This document shows, piece by piece, positions 1 through 8,145 of a DNA stretch of 64,000 bases. The DNA comes from Pilimelia terevasa (lineage in GTDB: Bacteria > Actinomycetota > Actinomycetes > Mycobacteriales > Micromonosporaceae), in assembly GCF_014647915.1 (NCBI RefSeq), contig NZ_BMQC01000008.1, positions 154,911 through 218,910 of the forward strand. Reading direction: 5' to 3'. Both the position numbers and the translations under genes were made by a program. The notes below the pieces were generated by a model that saw only the letters and a program-made list of their open reading frames with translations, made no database searches and was not told the origin of the DNA. Position 1 is the stretch's first letter. Each line of letters opens with the position of its first letter.

Positions 1-2
1 TC

Positions 3-383
3 GGCGGGCTGGCGATGGCGGTGTGCGGGTCGAGCCGGCCGGCCTCCGGCGGCTGCCACGAGATCTCGCACGCGCTCGACGAGCTGGCCCCCGGCACCGC
101 GTCGCACGGGGCGCAGGTGGGGCTCGGGGCGCTGGTGTGCACGTACCTGCGCGGCGAGCGGTCGCGGTTCGCCCAGCTCGCCCGCTGCCTGCACCGGCAC
201 GGCCTGCCGCGGACCGCCGCCGAGCTGGGCGTCGACGACGACCTGCTGGCCGAGGCGCTGGTCCGGGCGCCGCAGACCCGACCCGACCGGTACACGATCC
301 TGGAACACCTGGACCTGGACCGCGTGGCGGCGGGCACCCGCCTGGCAGACTACGCCGATGCCCTCGCCGCAGTCGCCGTCTGA
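3..383 (+). CDS. Iron-dependent alcohol dehydrogenase family protein, glycerol-1-phosphate dehydrogenase-like (5' end outside window)
   Basis: Only the last 126 or so residues are present. The segment SGGCHEISHALDEL followed by SHGAQVGLG matches the metal-binding helix region of the glycerol-1-phosphate/glycerol dehydrogenase branch of iron-dependent dehydrogenases; these use NAD(P) and a divalent metal held by Asp and His. The stop codon lies inside the next gene, a CDP-alcohol phosphatidyltransferase (26-bp overlap), so the two are translationally coupled. By context it probably supplies a polyol phosphate for a lipid head group or surface polymer. The substrate cannot be read from the fragment. 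Confidence 0.75.
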   Translation, partial: GGLAMAVCGSSRPASGGCHEISHALDELAPGTASHGAQVGLGALVCTYLRGERSRFAQLARCLHRHGLPRTAAELGVDDDLLAEALVRAPQTRPDRYTILEHLDLDRVAAGTRLADYADALAAVAV

Positions 384-1119
384 GCCGGCCCGCCAGTCCC
401 GCCCCGCCCACCGGTACGCCGACTTCTACGCGGTCAACCGCGGCGGCGGCCTGTTCTCCGAGGCGGTGAGCCAGCGGCTCGGCGCGCTGATCGCGCTCGG
501 CGGCGCGCGGGCACGGCTGACGCCGCGGGCGCTGACGCTGGTGAACCTGCTCCTCGGGCTGGCCACGTCGGTCACCGTGGTCGCGCTCGCCGGGGCGGTG
601 GCCGCCGGGCGGTCGCCCGCGTGGCCGGTCGGCCTCGCCGCGCTGCTCGGCTGGCAGGCCGCGTACGCGTTCGACTGCGCGGACGGCCAGCTCGCCCGGG
701 TGACCGGCCGCAGCAGCCCGCGCGGCGCGCGCCTGGACATCCTCTGCGACGTCGCCGCGCAGATCGCCCTGGTCACGGCCCTGGCGGCGACGGCGGCGGC
801 CCAGCGCCCGGACACCCCGGGCTGGCTCCTGGCGGCCTTCGCCGGCACCTGGATGGTCAACCTGGTGACGTCGGTCCTGGCGAGCGGGCCCCAGGCGGAG
901 AGCCTGGTGACCTCGACGGCACCGGCGGCGCGCGCGGTGAAGCTCGTGCGCGACTACGGCGCGGTGGTCGCGCTGGCGGGCGTGGTGCTGACGGTCGCGC
1001 CGGCGGCGACGGTCTGGGTGGTGACCGCCTTCACCCTCGTCAACGGCGGCTTCCTGCTGGCCAGCATCGCCGCCGCGACCCGACCGACCCCCGGCACCCC
1101 GGCCGCGCCCCGCCCCTGA
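358..1119 (+). CDS. CDP-alcohol phosphatidyltransferase family membrane protein
   Basis: A 253-residue integral membrane enzyme that transfers a phosphatidyl or phospho-sugar group from a CDP-alcohol to an alcohol acceptor. The signature D-x2-DG-x2-AR-x8-G-x3-D-x3-D is complete (D106 to D131, starting DCADGQLAR). Hydrophobic segments lie at about 60-100, 140-160 and 200-240. The ATG overlaps the upstream dehydrogenase stop by 26 bp and no independent ribosome binding site is evident, which suggests coupling. Family membership is firm; the acceptor is not known. Confidence 0.88.
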   Translation: MPSPQSPSEPARQSRPAHRYADFYAVNRGGGLFSEAVSQRLGALIALGGARARLTPRALTLVNLLLGLATSVTVVALAGAVAAGRSPAWPVGLAALLGWQAAYAFDCADGQLARVTGRSSPRGARLDILCDVAAQIALVTALAATAAAQRPDTPGWLLAAFAGTWMVNLVTSVLASGPQAESLVTSTAPAARAVKLVRDYGAVVALAGVVLTVAPAATVWVVTAFTLVNGGFLLASIAAATRPTPGTPAAPRP

Positions 1120-1125
1120 GCCCGG

Positions 1126-2334
1126 CTACCGGGCCACCGCCGCGTACACCGCCAGCAACTGCGCGGTCACCACGTCCGGGTGGAAGGTCGCCAGGTACCG
1201 GTCCCGCGCCGCCCCCGCCAGGCCCGGTGCCGCCGCCCGGACCGCCGGCAGGGCGGCGGCCAGGTCGTCGGCCCGCGGCGGCACCACCCAGCCGGCCGCG
1301 CCGGCCGTGAGCGCGGTGACCGGGCTCGCCGCCCCGGGCGCCACCGCCGCCCCCACGCCCACCAGGTACGGCACGCCGCCGAGCGCGGTGCCGAGCACCG
1401 GGCGTCCCGCGGCGAGCGCCTCGATCACGACGGTCGGCAGGACGTCGTGCCAGGTCGGTACCGCCAGCACCACCGACGAGGCGGCCAGCGCCGCGCGGAC
1501 GCCGTCGCGGTCCAGCGGGCCGAGGTAGCTGACGTCCGCGCGGCTGGCCGCGGCCCGCTCGGCCAGCTCCCGCTGCGGGCCGTCGCCGGCCAGCCGCAGC
1601 GGCCCCAGGGCGCCGTCGGGGTGCCGGTGCCAGGCGTCCAGCAGCAGGCCGAGGCCCTTCTCGGGGGCGAACCGGCCGTAGAACAGGAAGCCGTCGCCGG
1701 CCGGTGCCGGCGGGCCGGGGTCCGGGATGGAGTTCGGCTTGACCGCGATCCGGTCGGCGGGGATGCCGTAGTCGCCCAGGTGGGCGGCGATGCCGGAGGT
1801 GAGGGCCAGGTACCGGTCGACGGACCGCCAGGTGGGCCGGTGCGCGGCGAGTGCCACCGCCATGACCGCGCTCTGCGCCCGGCTGTCCCGGTAGCAGGCG
1901 TGGCGCACCCCCGGCCAGCCCAGCGCCCGGCCCCGGCAGTCGGTGCAGATCCCGCCGTCGCGGAAGTACAGGCCGGGGGAGCAGACCTGGCGGTAGTTGT
2001 GCACCGTCTGCACCACGGGCACCCCGTGCCGGTGCGCGGTGCGGACCACCCACGGCGACAGCAGCGGGTACGGGTTGTGCAGGTGCAGGACGTCGGGCCG
2101 GGTCCGGCGCAGGAGCGCGGCCAGCTCGCGCTGCGCGCGCCCGTTGTACAGCGGCGAGGCGGGCAGCAGCGCCTTGTCGAGCGTGGACATGGCGGGGATG
2201 TCGTCGGAGTCGCGCAGGAACGGCAGCACCTGCGCCCCCGCGGCGCGCAGCTCGGCGATGTCCTGGTCGACGATCACGTTCTCCCCGGAGGGCAGGACAC
2301 TGCGGTACCGGTTGTGCGCCACGACCACCTTCAC
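1126..2334 (-). CDS. Glycosyltransferase family 4 protein
   Basis: A 402-residue GT-B glycosyltransferase transcribed convergently toward the phosphatidyltransferase. The C-terminal nucleotide-sugar domain shows PEKGLGLLLDAW and the retaining-GT4 stretch EALAAGRPVLGTALGG. The N-terminal acceptor domain carries a Cys cluster (C118, C130, C133, C147, around HNYRQVCSPGLYF), as seen in a GT4 subgroup. The GTG start is preceded at exactly 6 bp by TAGGTT (2341-2346 on this strand), implying a leaderless message. It likely glycosylates an exopolysaccharide or lipid; donor and acceptor are unknown. Confidence 0.85.
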   Translation of the reverse strand: MKVVVAHNRYRSVLPSGENVIVDQDIAELRAAGAQVLPFLRDSDDIPAMSTLDKALLPASPLYNGRAQRELAALLRRTRPDVLHLHNPYPLLSPWVVRTAHRHGVPVVQTVHNYRQVCSPGLYFRDGGICTDCRGRALGWPGVRHACYRDSRAQSAVMAVALAAHRPTWRSVDRYLALTSGIAAHLGDYGIPADRIAVKPNSIPDPGPPAPAGDGFLFYGRFAPEKGLGLLLDAWHRHPDGALGPLRLAGDGPQRELAERAAASRADVSYLGPLDRDGVRAALAASSVVLAVPTWHDVLPTVVIEALAAGRPVLGTALGGVPYLVGVGAAVAPGAASPVTALTAGAAGWVVPPRADDLAAALPAVRAAAPGLAGAARDRYLATFHPDVVTAQLLAVYAAVAR

Positions 2335-2368
2335 CCGCCCAACCTATCGCCGCCGCCGGGCGGCCGGT

Positions 2369-3100
2369 CTACCGCCAGGCGGGCGGCGCCGGCAGCGGCC
2401 CCGGCGGGTGTACGTGGAGGGTGGTGGCGGTGGGCCGCCCGGCGAGCCACATCAGCAGCGTCGGCGAGGTCGCGCGGACGGTCCGCAGCGGGCGCCGGCC
2501 CAGCGGCAGCCGCTGCCCGGTGTCGGTGGCGTGCAGCAGCAGGTCGGCGAGCGCCCCGCCGCGGCGCAGTGCCGCGGCGGTGTCGGCCAGTTCCTGGTGG
2601 ACGAACGACGGCGCCCAGTGCCGCGGGGTGTAGGCCACCGCCAGGTCCACGTGGTGGATCTCCAGCTCGCGCAGCCGGCTGGGCAGGACCGCGCGGGCGG
2701 GGCGGTGGACGCCGCCGAGCCAGCGCACGTACCGGTCCCAGCGGTCGGCGGGGTGCGCGAGCACGGCGCGCCGGAGCCGGGCGGCGGAGGCGGCGAGGTC
2801 CGCGCGGATCGCGGCCAGCGGCCGGTTCGCCCCGTGGGCGATCTCCCGTTCGCGGTCCTGCCCGCTGGTGTACTGGGGGATGTCCGCGCCGGTGCGGGCG
2901 GCGGTCAGCAGCCGGACCCGGGAGTCGGCGCCGCGGGCGAGGTGGGTGAGGACGTGGGCCCGGGACCAGCCGGGCAGCAGCGAGGGCCGCCGGGCGTCCC
3001 CCTCGCCGAGCGCGGCGGCCGCGCCGAGCAGCCGGGACGTGGCGTCGTCCAGGGCACACAGCCAGGCCGTCGCGACGGCCCGTTCGGAGTGGATGGCCAT
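2369..3100 (-). CDS. Maleylpyruvate isomerase family, mycothiol-dependent enzyme
   Basis: A 243-residue cytosolic protein of the DinB/mycothiol-dependent maleylpyruvate isomerase superfamily. It has the N-terminal four-helix bundle with LLPGWSRAHVLTHLARGADS (the conserved GWSRxHVxxHLARNA-like helix, with its metal-binding His) and a later conserved H in LREL-EIHHVDLA. Mycothiol is the actinobacterial thiol cofactor; the substrate of this paralogue is unknown. The ATG at 3100 fits the family N-terminus (SERAVATAW). The next gene, fpg, is divergent, with about 150 bp between the two starts. Confidence 0.85.
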   Translation of the reverse strand: MAIHSERAVATAWLCALDDATSRLLGAAAALGEGDARRPSLLPGWSRAHVLTHLARGADSRVRLLTAARTGADIPQYTSGQDREREIAHGANRPLAAIRADLAASAARLRRAVLAHPADRWDRYVRWLGGVHRPARAVLPSRLRELEIHHVDLAVAYTPRHWAPSFVHQELADTAAALRRGGALADLLLHATDTGQRLPLGRRPLRTVRATSPTLLMWLAGRPTATTLHVHPPGPLPAPPAWR

Positions 3101-3251
3101 GGTTCCCGCTTCCCCGCGCGGCCCGCCCGCTAACCCGCCGGGTCGACCGCCCGGGTGGCGGCGCGGGACCGACGGCGGGGTGACCGGCCGGGTGGGGGCG
3201 CGGGGACCGATGGCCGACCCGCGGGCCGGGCCGGCTGGGTACGGTGGGCGG

Positions 3252-4109
3252 GTGCCGGAGTTGCCCGAGGTCGAGGCCCTGGCCGCCTTCCTGCGCGAGC
3301 GGGCGGTGGGCCTGGAGGTCCGGCGCGTCGACGTGGCGGCGATCAGCGCGCTGAAGACGTACAACCCGCCGGTGACGGCGCTCGTGGGCCGCCGGGTCAC
3401 CGGCGCGGGCCGGCACGGCAAGTTCCTGGATTTGGGCCTGGACGGCGACCTGCACCTGGTGGTCCACCTGGCCCGCGCGGGCTGGCTGCACTACCGCGAC
3501 GCCGTCGGGTCGGCCCCGCTGAAGCCGGGCAAGGGGCCGATCGCGCTGCGGGTGGTGTGCGACGACGGGTCGGGCTTCGACCTGACGGAGGCCGGCACGA
3601 AGAAGGGCCTGGCCGCGTACGTGGTGCCGGCGCCGGCCCAGGTGCCGGGGGTGGCGGCGCTGGGGCCGGACGCGCTGGCGGTGGACCCGGCGACGTTCGC
3701 CGACCGGCTGCGCGGCCGCCGGGGGCAGGTCAAGAGCGCGCTGACCGCGCAGTCGGTCGTCGCCGGGATCGGCAACGCGTACTCCGACGAGATCCTGCAC
3801 GCCGCCCGGCTCTCGCCGTTCGCGCTCACCCACAAGCTGACCGACGCGCAGTACGCCGACCTGCACGCGGCGATGCGGGCGACGCTCACCGACGCGGTGG
3901 CGCGGTCGGTCGGGCAGCGGGCGGCGACGCTGAAGGCGGAGAAGCGCTCGGGGCTGCGGGTGCACGCGCGGGCGGGGCTGCCGTGCCCGGTGTGCGGCGC
4001 CACGGTCCGGGAGGTGTCGTTCGCGGACTCCAGCCTCCAGTACTGTCCCGGCTGTCAGACGCAGGGCCGGCCGCTGGCCGACCGGCGTACGTCGAGGTTC
4101 GTGCGGTGA
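3252..4109 (+). CDS. Fpg/Nei family DNA glycosylase/AP lyase
   Basis: A 285-residue base-excision repair enzyme. After removal of the initiator (GTG) the chain begins PELPEVE, giving the catalytic N-terminal proline and Glu. A C-terminal zinc finger is complete (CPVCGATV ... YCPGCQTQGR). The H2TH region includes QSVVAGIGNAYSDEIL, where the Asn-rich motif contacts the abasic site. It removes oxidised bases and nicks the strand. The GTG start is fixed by PELPE and is preceded at 6 bp by TACGGT (3240-3245), so the mRNA is probably leaderless. Whether it prefers 8-oxoguanine (Fpg) or oxidised pyrimidines (Nei) cannot be told here. Confidence 0.93.
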   Translation: MPELPEVEALAAFLRERAVGLEVRRVDVAAISALKTYNPPVTALVGRRVTGAGRHGKFLDLGLDGDLHLVVHLARAGWLHYRDAVGSAPLKPGKGPIALRVVCDDGSGFDLTEAGTKKGLAAYVVPAPAQVPGVAALGPDALAVDPATFADRLRGRRGQVKSALTAQSVVAGIGNAYSDEILHAARLSPFALTHKLTDAQYADLHAAMRATLTDAVARSVGQRAATLKAEKRSGLRVHARAGLPCPVCGATVREVSFADSSLQYCPGCQTQGRPLADRRTSRFVR

Positions 4110-4171
4110 CGCGCCGGTAACGGTCGCATATCCATTTCAGTTACCCCACATTATGGTGACTATCGCCGACC

Positions 4172-4198
4172 CTGACAGGAAACGGGCGTCGGTATAGT
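4172..4198 (+). promoter_or_regulatory. Candidate promoter for the polyprenyl glycosylphosphotransferase gene
   Basis: An AT-richer stretch (4120-4200) in otherwise very GC-rich DNA. CTGACA (4172-4177) and TATAGT (4193-4198) are spaced 15 bp, slightly short for a sigma-70-type promoter. It would give a leader of about 105 nt ending in a GGGAGGA ribosome binding site. Confidence 0.35.
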
Positions 4199-4310
4199 TG
4201 CTCCGGCCTCGGTGTCGCGGTACGCGCGTCCCGCCGGGCGTACCGCCGTCGCCGGCCGGCGGGGGCGCAGTGGACTGACGCGAGGGCGGTTCTCCCGGGA
4301 GGACACGGGT

Positions 4311-5849
4311 GTGACAGCGAGCCTCGAACGCCCGGCCTCGCCCGATCGGAGCGAGCCCGTGCGGCACAGCGAGCCACCGGACGAGCCCACCACCAGCGGG
4401 GTGGTGCGCACGGCGTGGTCGCGCGCCCGCCGGGCGGCCCGCTGGCACCGGCCGTACACCGGCGCCCTGATCCTGCTCGACCTGGCGGCCACCATCGAGG
4501 CCAGCGCCATCGCGCACGCCACCCTCGACCAGGTGTCCTCCGGCCTGGCCAGCGGCGAGAACGAGCTGTGGTTCTACACGGTGGCCTACGTCCTGCTGCC
4601 CGTCGGCTGGCTGGTCATGCTCTGGGCCAACGGCGCCTACGACCGTCGGCACCTCGGGCTGGGCACCGAGGAGTTCAAGCGGGTCATCCGGGCGTCGGTG
4701 GGCGTCGCGGCGTCGGTGTCGTTCCTGGCGTTCTCCACCAAGACGCAGCTGTCCCGGCTGTCGGTGGCGGTGGTCCTGGTGGCGTCGCTGGTGGCGATCC
4801 TGATCCTGCGCCGGTGCGCCCGGGAGGTGCTGCACTGGCTGCGCCGCCGCAGCGGGGCCGCCACCCACCAGATGATCCTGCTCGGCACGCTGCCGGAGGC
4901 GCTGGAGGTGCACGCCGCGGTCACCCGCAACCCCGACGCCGGGCTGGTGCCCGTGGCGATCAGCGTGACCGAGGGCTTCGCGGCGACCCGGGGGATGCAG
5001 ACCCCGGTGCCGGTGTACGACGCCCGCGACGTCCCCGGCCTGGTGCACCGGCTCGGCGCCGACACGATCGCCGTCTGCGGCGCGGCCAGCACCGAGCCGG
5101 GCGAGCTGCGCCGGCTGGCGTGGCAGTTGGAGGGCACCGGGGTCGACCTGATCGTCGCGCCGCAGCTCACCGACATCGCCGGCCCGCGGGTGCACATCCG
5201 GCCCATCGAGGGCCTGCCGCTGCTGCACGTCGAGGAGCCGACGCTGTCGGGCCTGTCCTGGCTGGCGAAGAACCTGCTGGACCGGGTGGCCGCGGCGGCC
5301 GGGCTGATCCTGCTCTCGCCGCTGCTGCTGGCCGTCGCGCTGAGCATCAAGATCTCCGATCCGGGGCCCGTGTTCTTCCGGCAGCCCCGGGTGGGCGTGG
5401 AGGGCCGCACGTTCCGGGTCTGGAAGTTCCGCACCATGTACACCGACGCGGAGGAGCGGCTCGCCTCGCTGCAGAACTACAACGAGAGCGACGGCATGTT
5501 CTTCAAGATGCGCGAGGACCCGCGCGTCTTCCGCGCCGGCCGGCTGCTGCGGGCCACCTCGGTCGACGAGCTGCCCCAGTTGATCAACGTACTGTTCGGC
5601 GAGATGTCGCTGGTGGGGCCGCGGCCGCTGCCGGCGGACAACGGCGACTTCCTGGGCGACGTCCGGCGCCGGCTGCTGGTGCGGCCGGGGATCACCGGGC
5701 TGTGGCAGGTGTCGGGGCGCTCGGACCTGAGCTGGGAGGAGGCCGTGCGGCTGGACCTGTACTACGTGGACAACTGGTCGCTGACCTACGACCTGGCGAT
5801 CCTGTGGCGCACGGTCGGCGTGGTGCTGGCCCGCAAGGGCGCCTACTGA
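4311..5849 (+). CDS. Exopolysaccharide biosynthesis polyprenyl glycosylphosphotransferase
   Basis: A 512-residue WbaP/WcaJ-type initiating enzyme that transfers a sugar-1-phosphate from UDP-sugar to undecaprenyl phosphate at the membrane. The N-terminal half has four or so membrane helices and a CoA-binding-like region. The C-terminal catalytic domain shows DRVAAAAGLILLSPLLL (membrane hairpin), FRQPRVGVEGRTFRVWKFRTM, DELPQLINVLFGEMSLVGPRP and RPGITGLWQVSGRS. The GTG at 4311 is chosen because GGGAGGA lies 7 bp upstream; an in-frame GTG at 4212 would add 33 low-complexity residues. Downstream LCP ligases suggest the polymer may be attached to the wall. Confidence 0.9.
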   Translation: MTASLERPASPDRSEPVRHSEPPDEPTTSGVVRTAWSRARRAARWHRPYTGALILLDLAATIEASAIAHATLDQVSSGLASGENELWFYTVAYVLLPVGWLVMLWANGAYDRRHLGLGTEEFKRVIRASVGVAASVSFLAFSTKTQLSRLSVAVVLVASLVAILILRRCAREVLHWLRRRSGAATHQMILLGTLPEALEVHAAVTRNPDAGLVPVAISVTEGFAATRGMQTPVPVYDARDVPGLVHRLGADTIAVCGAASTEPGELRRLAWQLEGTGVDLIVAPQLTDIAGPRVHIRPIEGLPLLHVEEPTLSGLSWLAKNLLDRVAAAAGLILLSPLLLAVALSIKISDPGPVFFRQPRVGVEGRTFRVWKFRTMYTDAEERLASLQNYNESDGMFFKMREDPRVFRAGRLLRATSVDELPQLINVLFGEMSLVGPRPLPADNGDFLGDVRRRLLVRPGITGLWQVSGRSDLSWEEAVRLDLYYVDNWSLTYDLAILWRTVGVVLARKGAY

Positions 5850-5949
5850 CCGCCCGCCGCGGCCGGCCGGGCGGCCGCCAGGACGTGGCCCGGGTTCCGG
5901 GACGGGCAGTGTGCGGGCGGGCCGGGCCGCGCTCGGGCAGGATGGGGGC

Positions 5950-6480
5950 ATGGTGAGCGAGGAGCCGGGCGGCTGGATCCATCGGGGTGACCCGTTTGCC
6001 ACACCGGAGGCGGACCGCTCGCCGGTGCGGCGGCTGCGCGGGCGCCTGGCGGCGGGCATCACGGTCTGGACGGCGTACGGCCCCCGCGGGCCGGTCGGCC
6101 TGACCGTCTCCTCGACGGTGGTGGCCGACGGCGAGCCGGCCCGGCTGCTCGGGCTCGTGGACGACGAGTCGGCGCTCTGGGACGGCCTGACCGCGGGCCG
6201 GTTCGCCGTGGCGGTACTGGCCGCGGCCGACCGCCAGGTCGCCGACCGGTTCGCCGGGCTGATGCCGGCGCCCGGCGGGCCGTTCCGCGAGGGGGACTGG
6301 GTGGAGACCGGGTACGGGCCGGTGCCGGTGGGGGCGACGTGGGCCGGCTGCCGGGTCGACGGGACGCGGCCGTACGGCTGGGCGCTGCTGGTCGAGGCGA
6401 CCGTGGAGGTGGCCGAGCTGGGGGCGTCGTTGCCGCCGCTCGTGCACTACCGCGGCCGGTACCGGACGCTCTCTGACTGA
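5950..6480 (+). CDS. Flavin reductase family protein (FMN-binding split barrel)
   Basis: A 176-residue protein of the flavin reductase-like FMN-binding family: GITVWTAYGPRGPVGLTVSSTVV and LLGLVDDESALWDGL correspond to the FMN-binding strands, and HYRGRYRTL ends the fold. Such proteins supply reduced flavin to a monooxygenase or act on small substrates. No monooxygenase is adjacent, so the partner is unknown. CAGGAT (5938-5943) lies 6 bp before the ATG, a leaderless arrangement. Confidence 0.8.
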   Translation: MVSEEPGGWIHRGDPFATPEADRSPVRRLRGRLAAGITVWTAYGPRGPVGLTVSSTVVADGEPARLLGLVDDESALWDGLTAGRFAVAVLAAADRQVADRFAGLMPAPGGPFREGDWVETGYGPVPVGATWAGCRVDGTRPYGWALLVEATVEVAELGASLPPLVHYRGRYRTLSD

Positions 6481-6485
6481 AAAAT

Positions 6486-6503
6486 CCTATTTGTGCCTAT
6501 TTG
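6486..6503. repeat. Two CCTATTTG direct repeats spaced one helical turn, upstream of LCP gene 1
   Basis: CCTATTTG occurs at 6486-6493 and 6496-6503, an exact 10-bp period, 125 bp before the LCP start and 6 bp after the flavin reductase stop. The spacing puts both copies on one DNA face, which suits an activator or repressor dimer. There is no direct evidence of function. Confidence 0.35.
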
Positions 6504-6627
6504 GGGCTACGCCGGGCGGCGCGTGGATCCCGTCTGGACGTTCCCGGCCGTTCGTCGTCCGGGCCGACCTGGCGCACGCACGGCGTTGAATGCCCCTGAT
6601 CTTGTCCGCGGTACGTAATCTGGACCC

Positions 6628-7815
6628 ATGTCTTCGCCGCGCCGCCCCGGCAGTAACGCCGGCAACCCCACCGGCCACACCGCCGCCGGTGGTGCCGCGC
6701 GCCCCGCCGGCCGGGCCAGCGTCGGCGTCCGCGACGGCGGCCCGCCGGCCGACCGCGCCGGCCGGGCGACCCGGCCGCCCGCCGCCAGCCGCGTCTACGG
6801 CGGCCCGCCGCCGCGCCGCCCGGTCCGCAGGGGCAAGCCGCGCTGGGGCCGGATCGCCCTGGTCGTGGTCGCCGCGGCGGTCGTGCTCGGCCTGCTGTTC
6901 GTGGGCGGCCTGTCGCTGTACGGCAACACCCTGAACAAGAACCTCACGCGGACCGACCCGTTCTCGGCGCTGACCGGGGGACGCCCGACCAAGACGGTCA
7001 ACGGCGCGGTCAACATGCTCCTGGTCGGCTCCGACTCCCGCGACCCGGACGCGACGCTGGACAAGGCCAGCGAGTGGCGCGCCGACACCATGATGATCAT
7101 GCATATCCCGGCCGACCACCAGAACGCGTACCTCGTCTCGCTCCCGCGCGACCTGTACGTCCCGGTCGTCGAGGCCGGCAGCAACGGCTGCCGGGGCGAG
7201 CGCGCCAAGATCAATGCGGCGTTCGCGTTCGGCGGGCTGCCGCAGCTCGTCCGCACTGTCGAGTGCTTCAGCGACGTGCGGATGGACCACGTGGTCGCCA
7301 TCGACTTCGCCGGCTTCAAGGACGTCACCAACGCCCTCGGCGGCGTCGACATGACCGTCGACCAGACGATCACCTCGATCCACAAGCCGTTCCGCACGTA
7401 CAAGAAGGGCAAGCGGCACTTCACCGGGTTCGAGGCGCTGGACTACGTCCGGCAGCGCAAGCAGTACGCCGACGGCGACTTCACCCGGGTGAAGCACCAG
7501 CAGATGTTCCTGCGGGCGCTGATGGACAAGGCCGCCAGTTCGGGGACCATCACGAACCCCGCCAAGCTCAACGCCTTCCTCAAGGCCGCCACCCGGTCGC
7601 TGACCGCCGACAAGGACTTCTCGCTGGTCGACATGGCGCTCCAGTTCCGCGGCCTGCGCAGCCAGAACCTCACGTTCATGACCAGCCCGCACCTGGGCAG
7701 CCAGGACATCAACGGCGAGTCGGTGGTGGTCAGCGACCGGGAGAAGGCGCTGGGGCTGTACCAGGCCATCGCCCGCGACCGGCTGGCCGACTGGGTGAAG
7801 GCCAACCCGAAGTGA
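6628..7815 (+). CDS. LytR-CpsA-Psr (LCP) family wall-polymer ligase
   Basis: A 395-residue type II membrane protein. It has a Pro/Arg-rich cytoplasmic tail (1-70), a single membrane helix at about 74-96 (IALVVVAAAVVLGLLFVGGL) and an extracellular LCP domain. LCP landmarks are VNMLLVGSDSR, RADTMMIMHIP, YLVSLPRDLYV, the Arg-rich DYVRQRKQYADGDFTRVKHQQ and TSPHLG near the end. LCP proteins transfer undecaprenyl-linked glycopolymers to peptidoglycan or arabinogalactan. TAATCT (6616-6621) ends 6 bp before the ATG, a leaderless geometry. A paralogue follows at 8146. Confidence 0.92.
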   Translation: MSSPRRPGSNAGNPTGHTAAGGAARPAGRASVGVRDGGPPADRAGRATRPPAASRVYGGPPPRRPVRRGKPRWGRIALVVVAAAVVLGLLFVGGLSLYGNTLNKNLTRTDPFSALTGGRPTKTVNGAVNMLLVGSDSRDPDATLDKASEWRADTMMIMHIPADHQNAYLVSLPRDLYVPVVEAGSNGCRGERAKINAAFAFGGLPQLVRTVECFSDVRMDHVVAIDFAGFKDVTNALGGVDMTVDQTITSIHKPFRTYKKGKRHFTGFEALDYVRQRKQYADGDFTRVKHQQMFLRALMDKAASSGTITNPAKLNAFLKAATRSLTADKDFSLVDMALQFRGLRSQNLTFMTSPHLGSQDINGESVVVSDREKALGLYQAIARDRLADWVKANPK

Positions 7816-8145
7816 CCCCGCGACACGCCGGGCCGCGGCCGGCCCGCGCGGTCGCCCCTCCCCCGCCCGGGTGACCACCGGACGGGGCCTCCCCGTCCCC
7901 CCGCCCGGCGTGCGCCCGCGCGGGCGCGGCGCGCCGGTGTCCCCCGGTCGGGTTGTCGGCCGGTCGTCGGCACGCGCGGCGCGGACGGCCGGTCCGCCCT
8001 GCCGGTTCGGGTAGCCTGCTGCGACCACCCCGCCCGAGCTGCGGCGGAGCCGTACCGCGCCGCCCGTGGTGACTTCCCGTAGTCAGGCAGGGTCATTACA
8101 GTGGTGCTCCGCGACGCCGCCCACCTGGAGAGGAGTGCGACCACG
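7816..8145. other. 330-bp gap between the two LCP genes
   Basis: No convincing coding sequence on either strand. The only notable signal is TACAGT (8097-8102), a -10-like hexamer that would give LCP gene 2 a leader of about 37 nt containing its GGAGAGGAG ribosome binding site. A second hexamer, TAGCCT, is near 8010. Confidence 0.5.
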
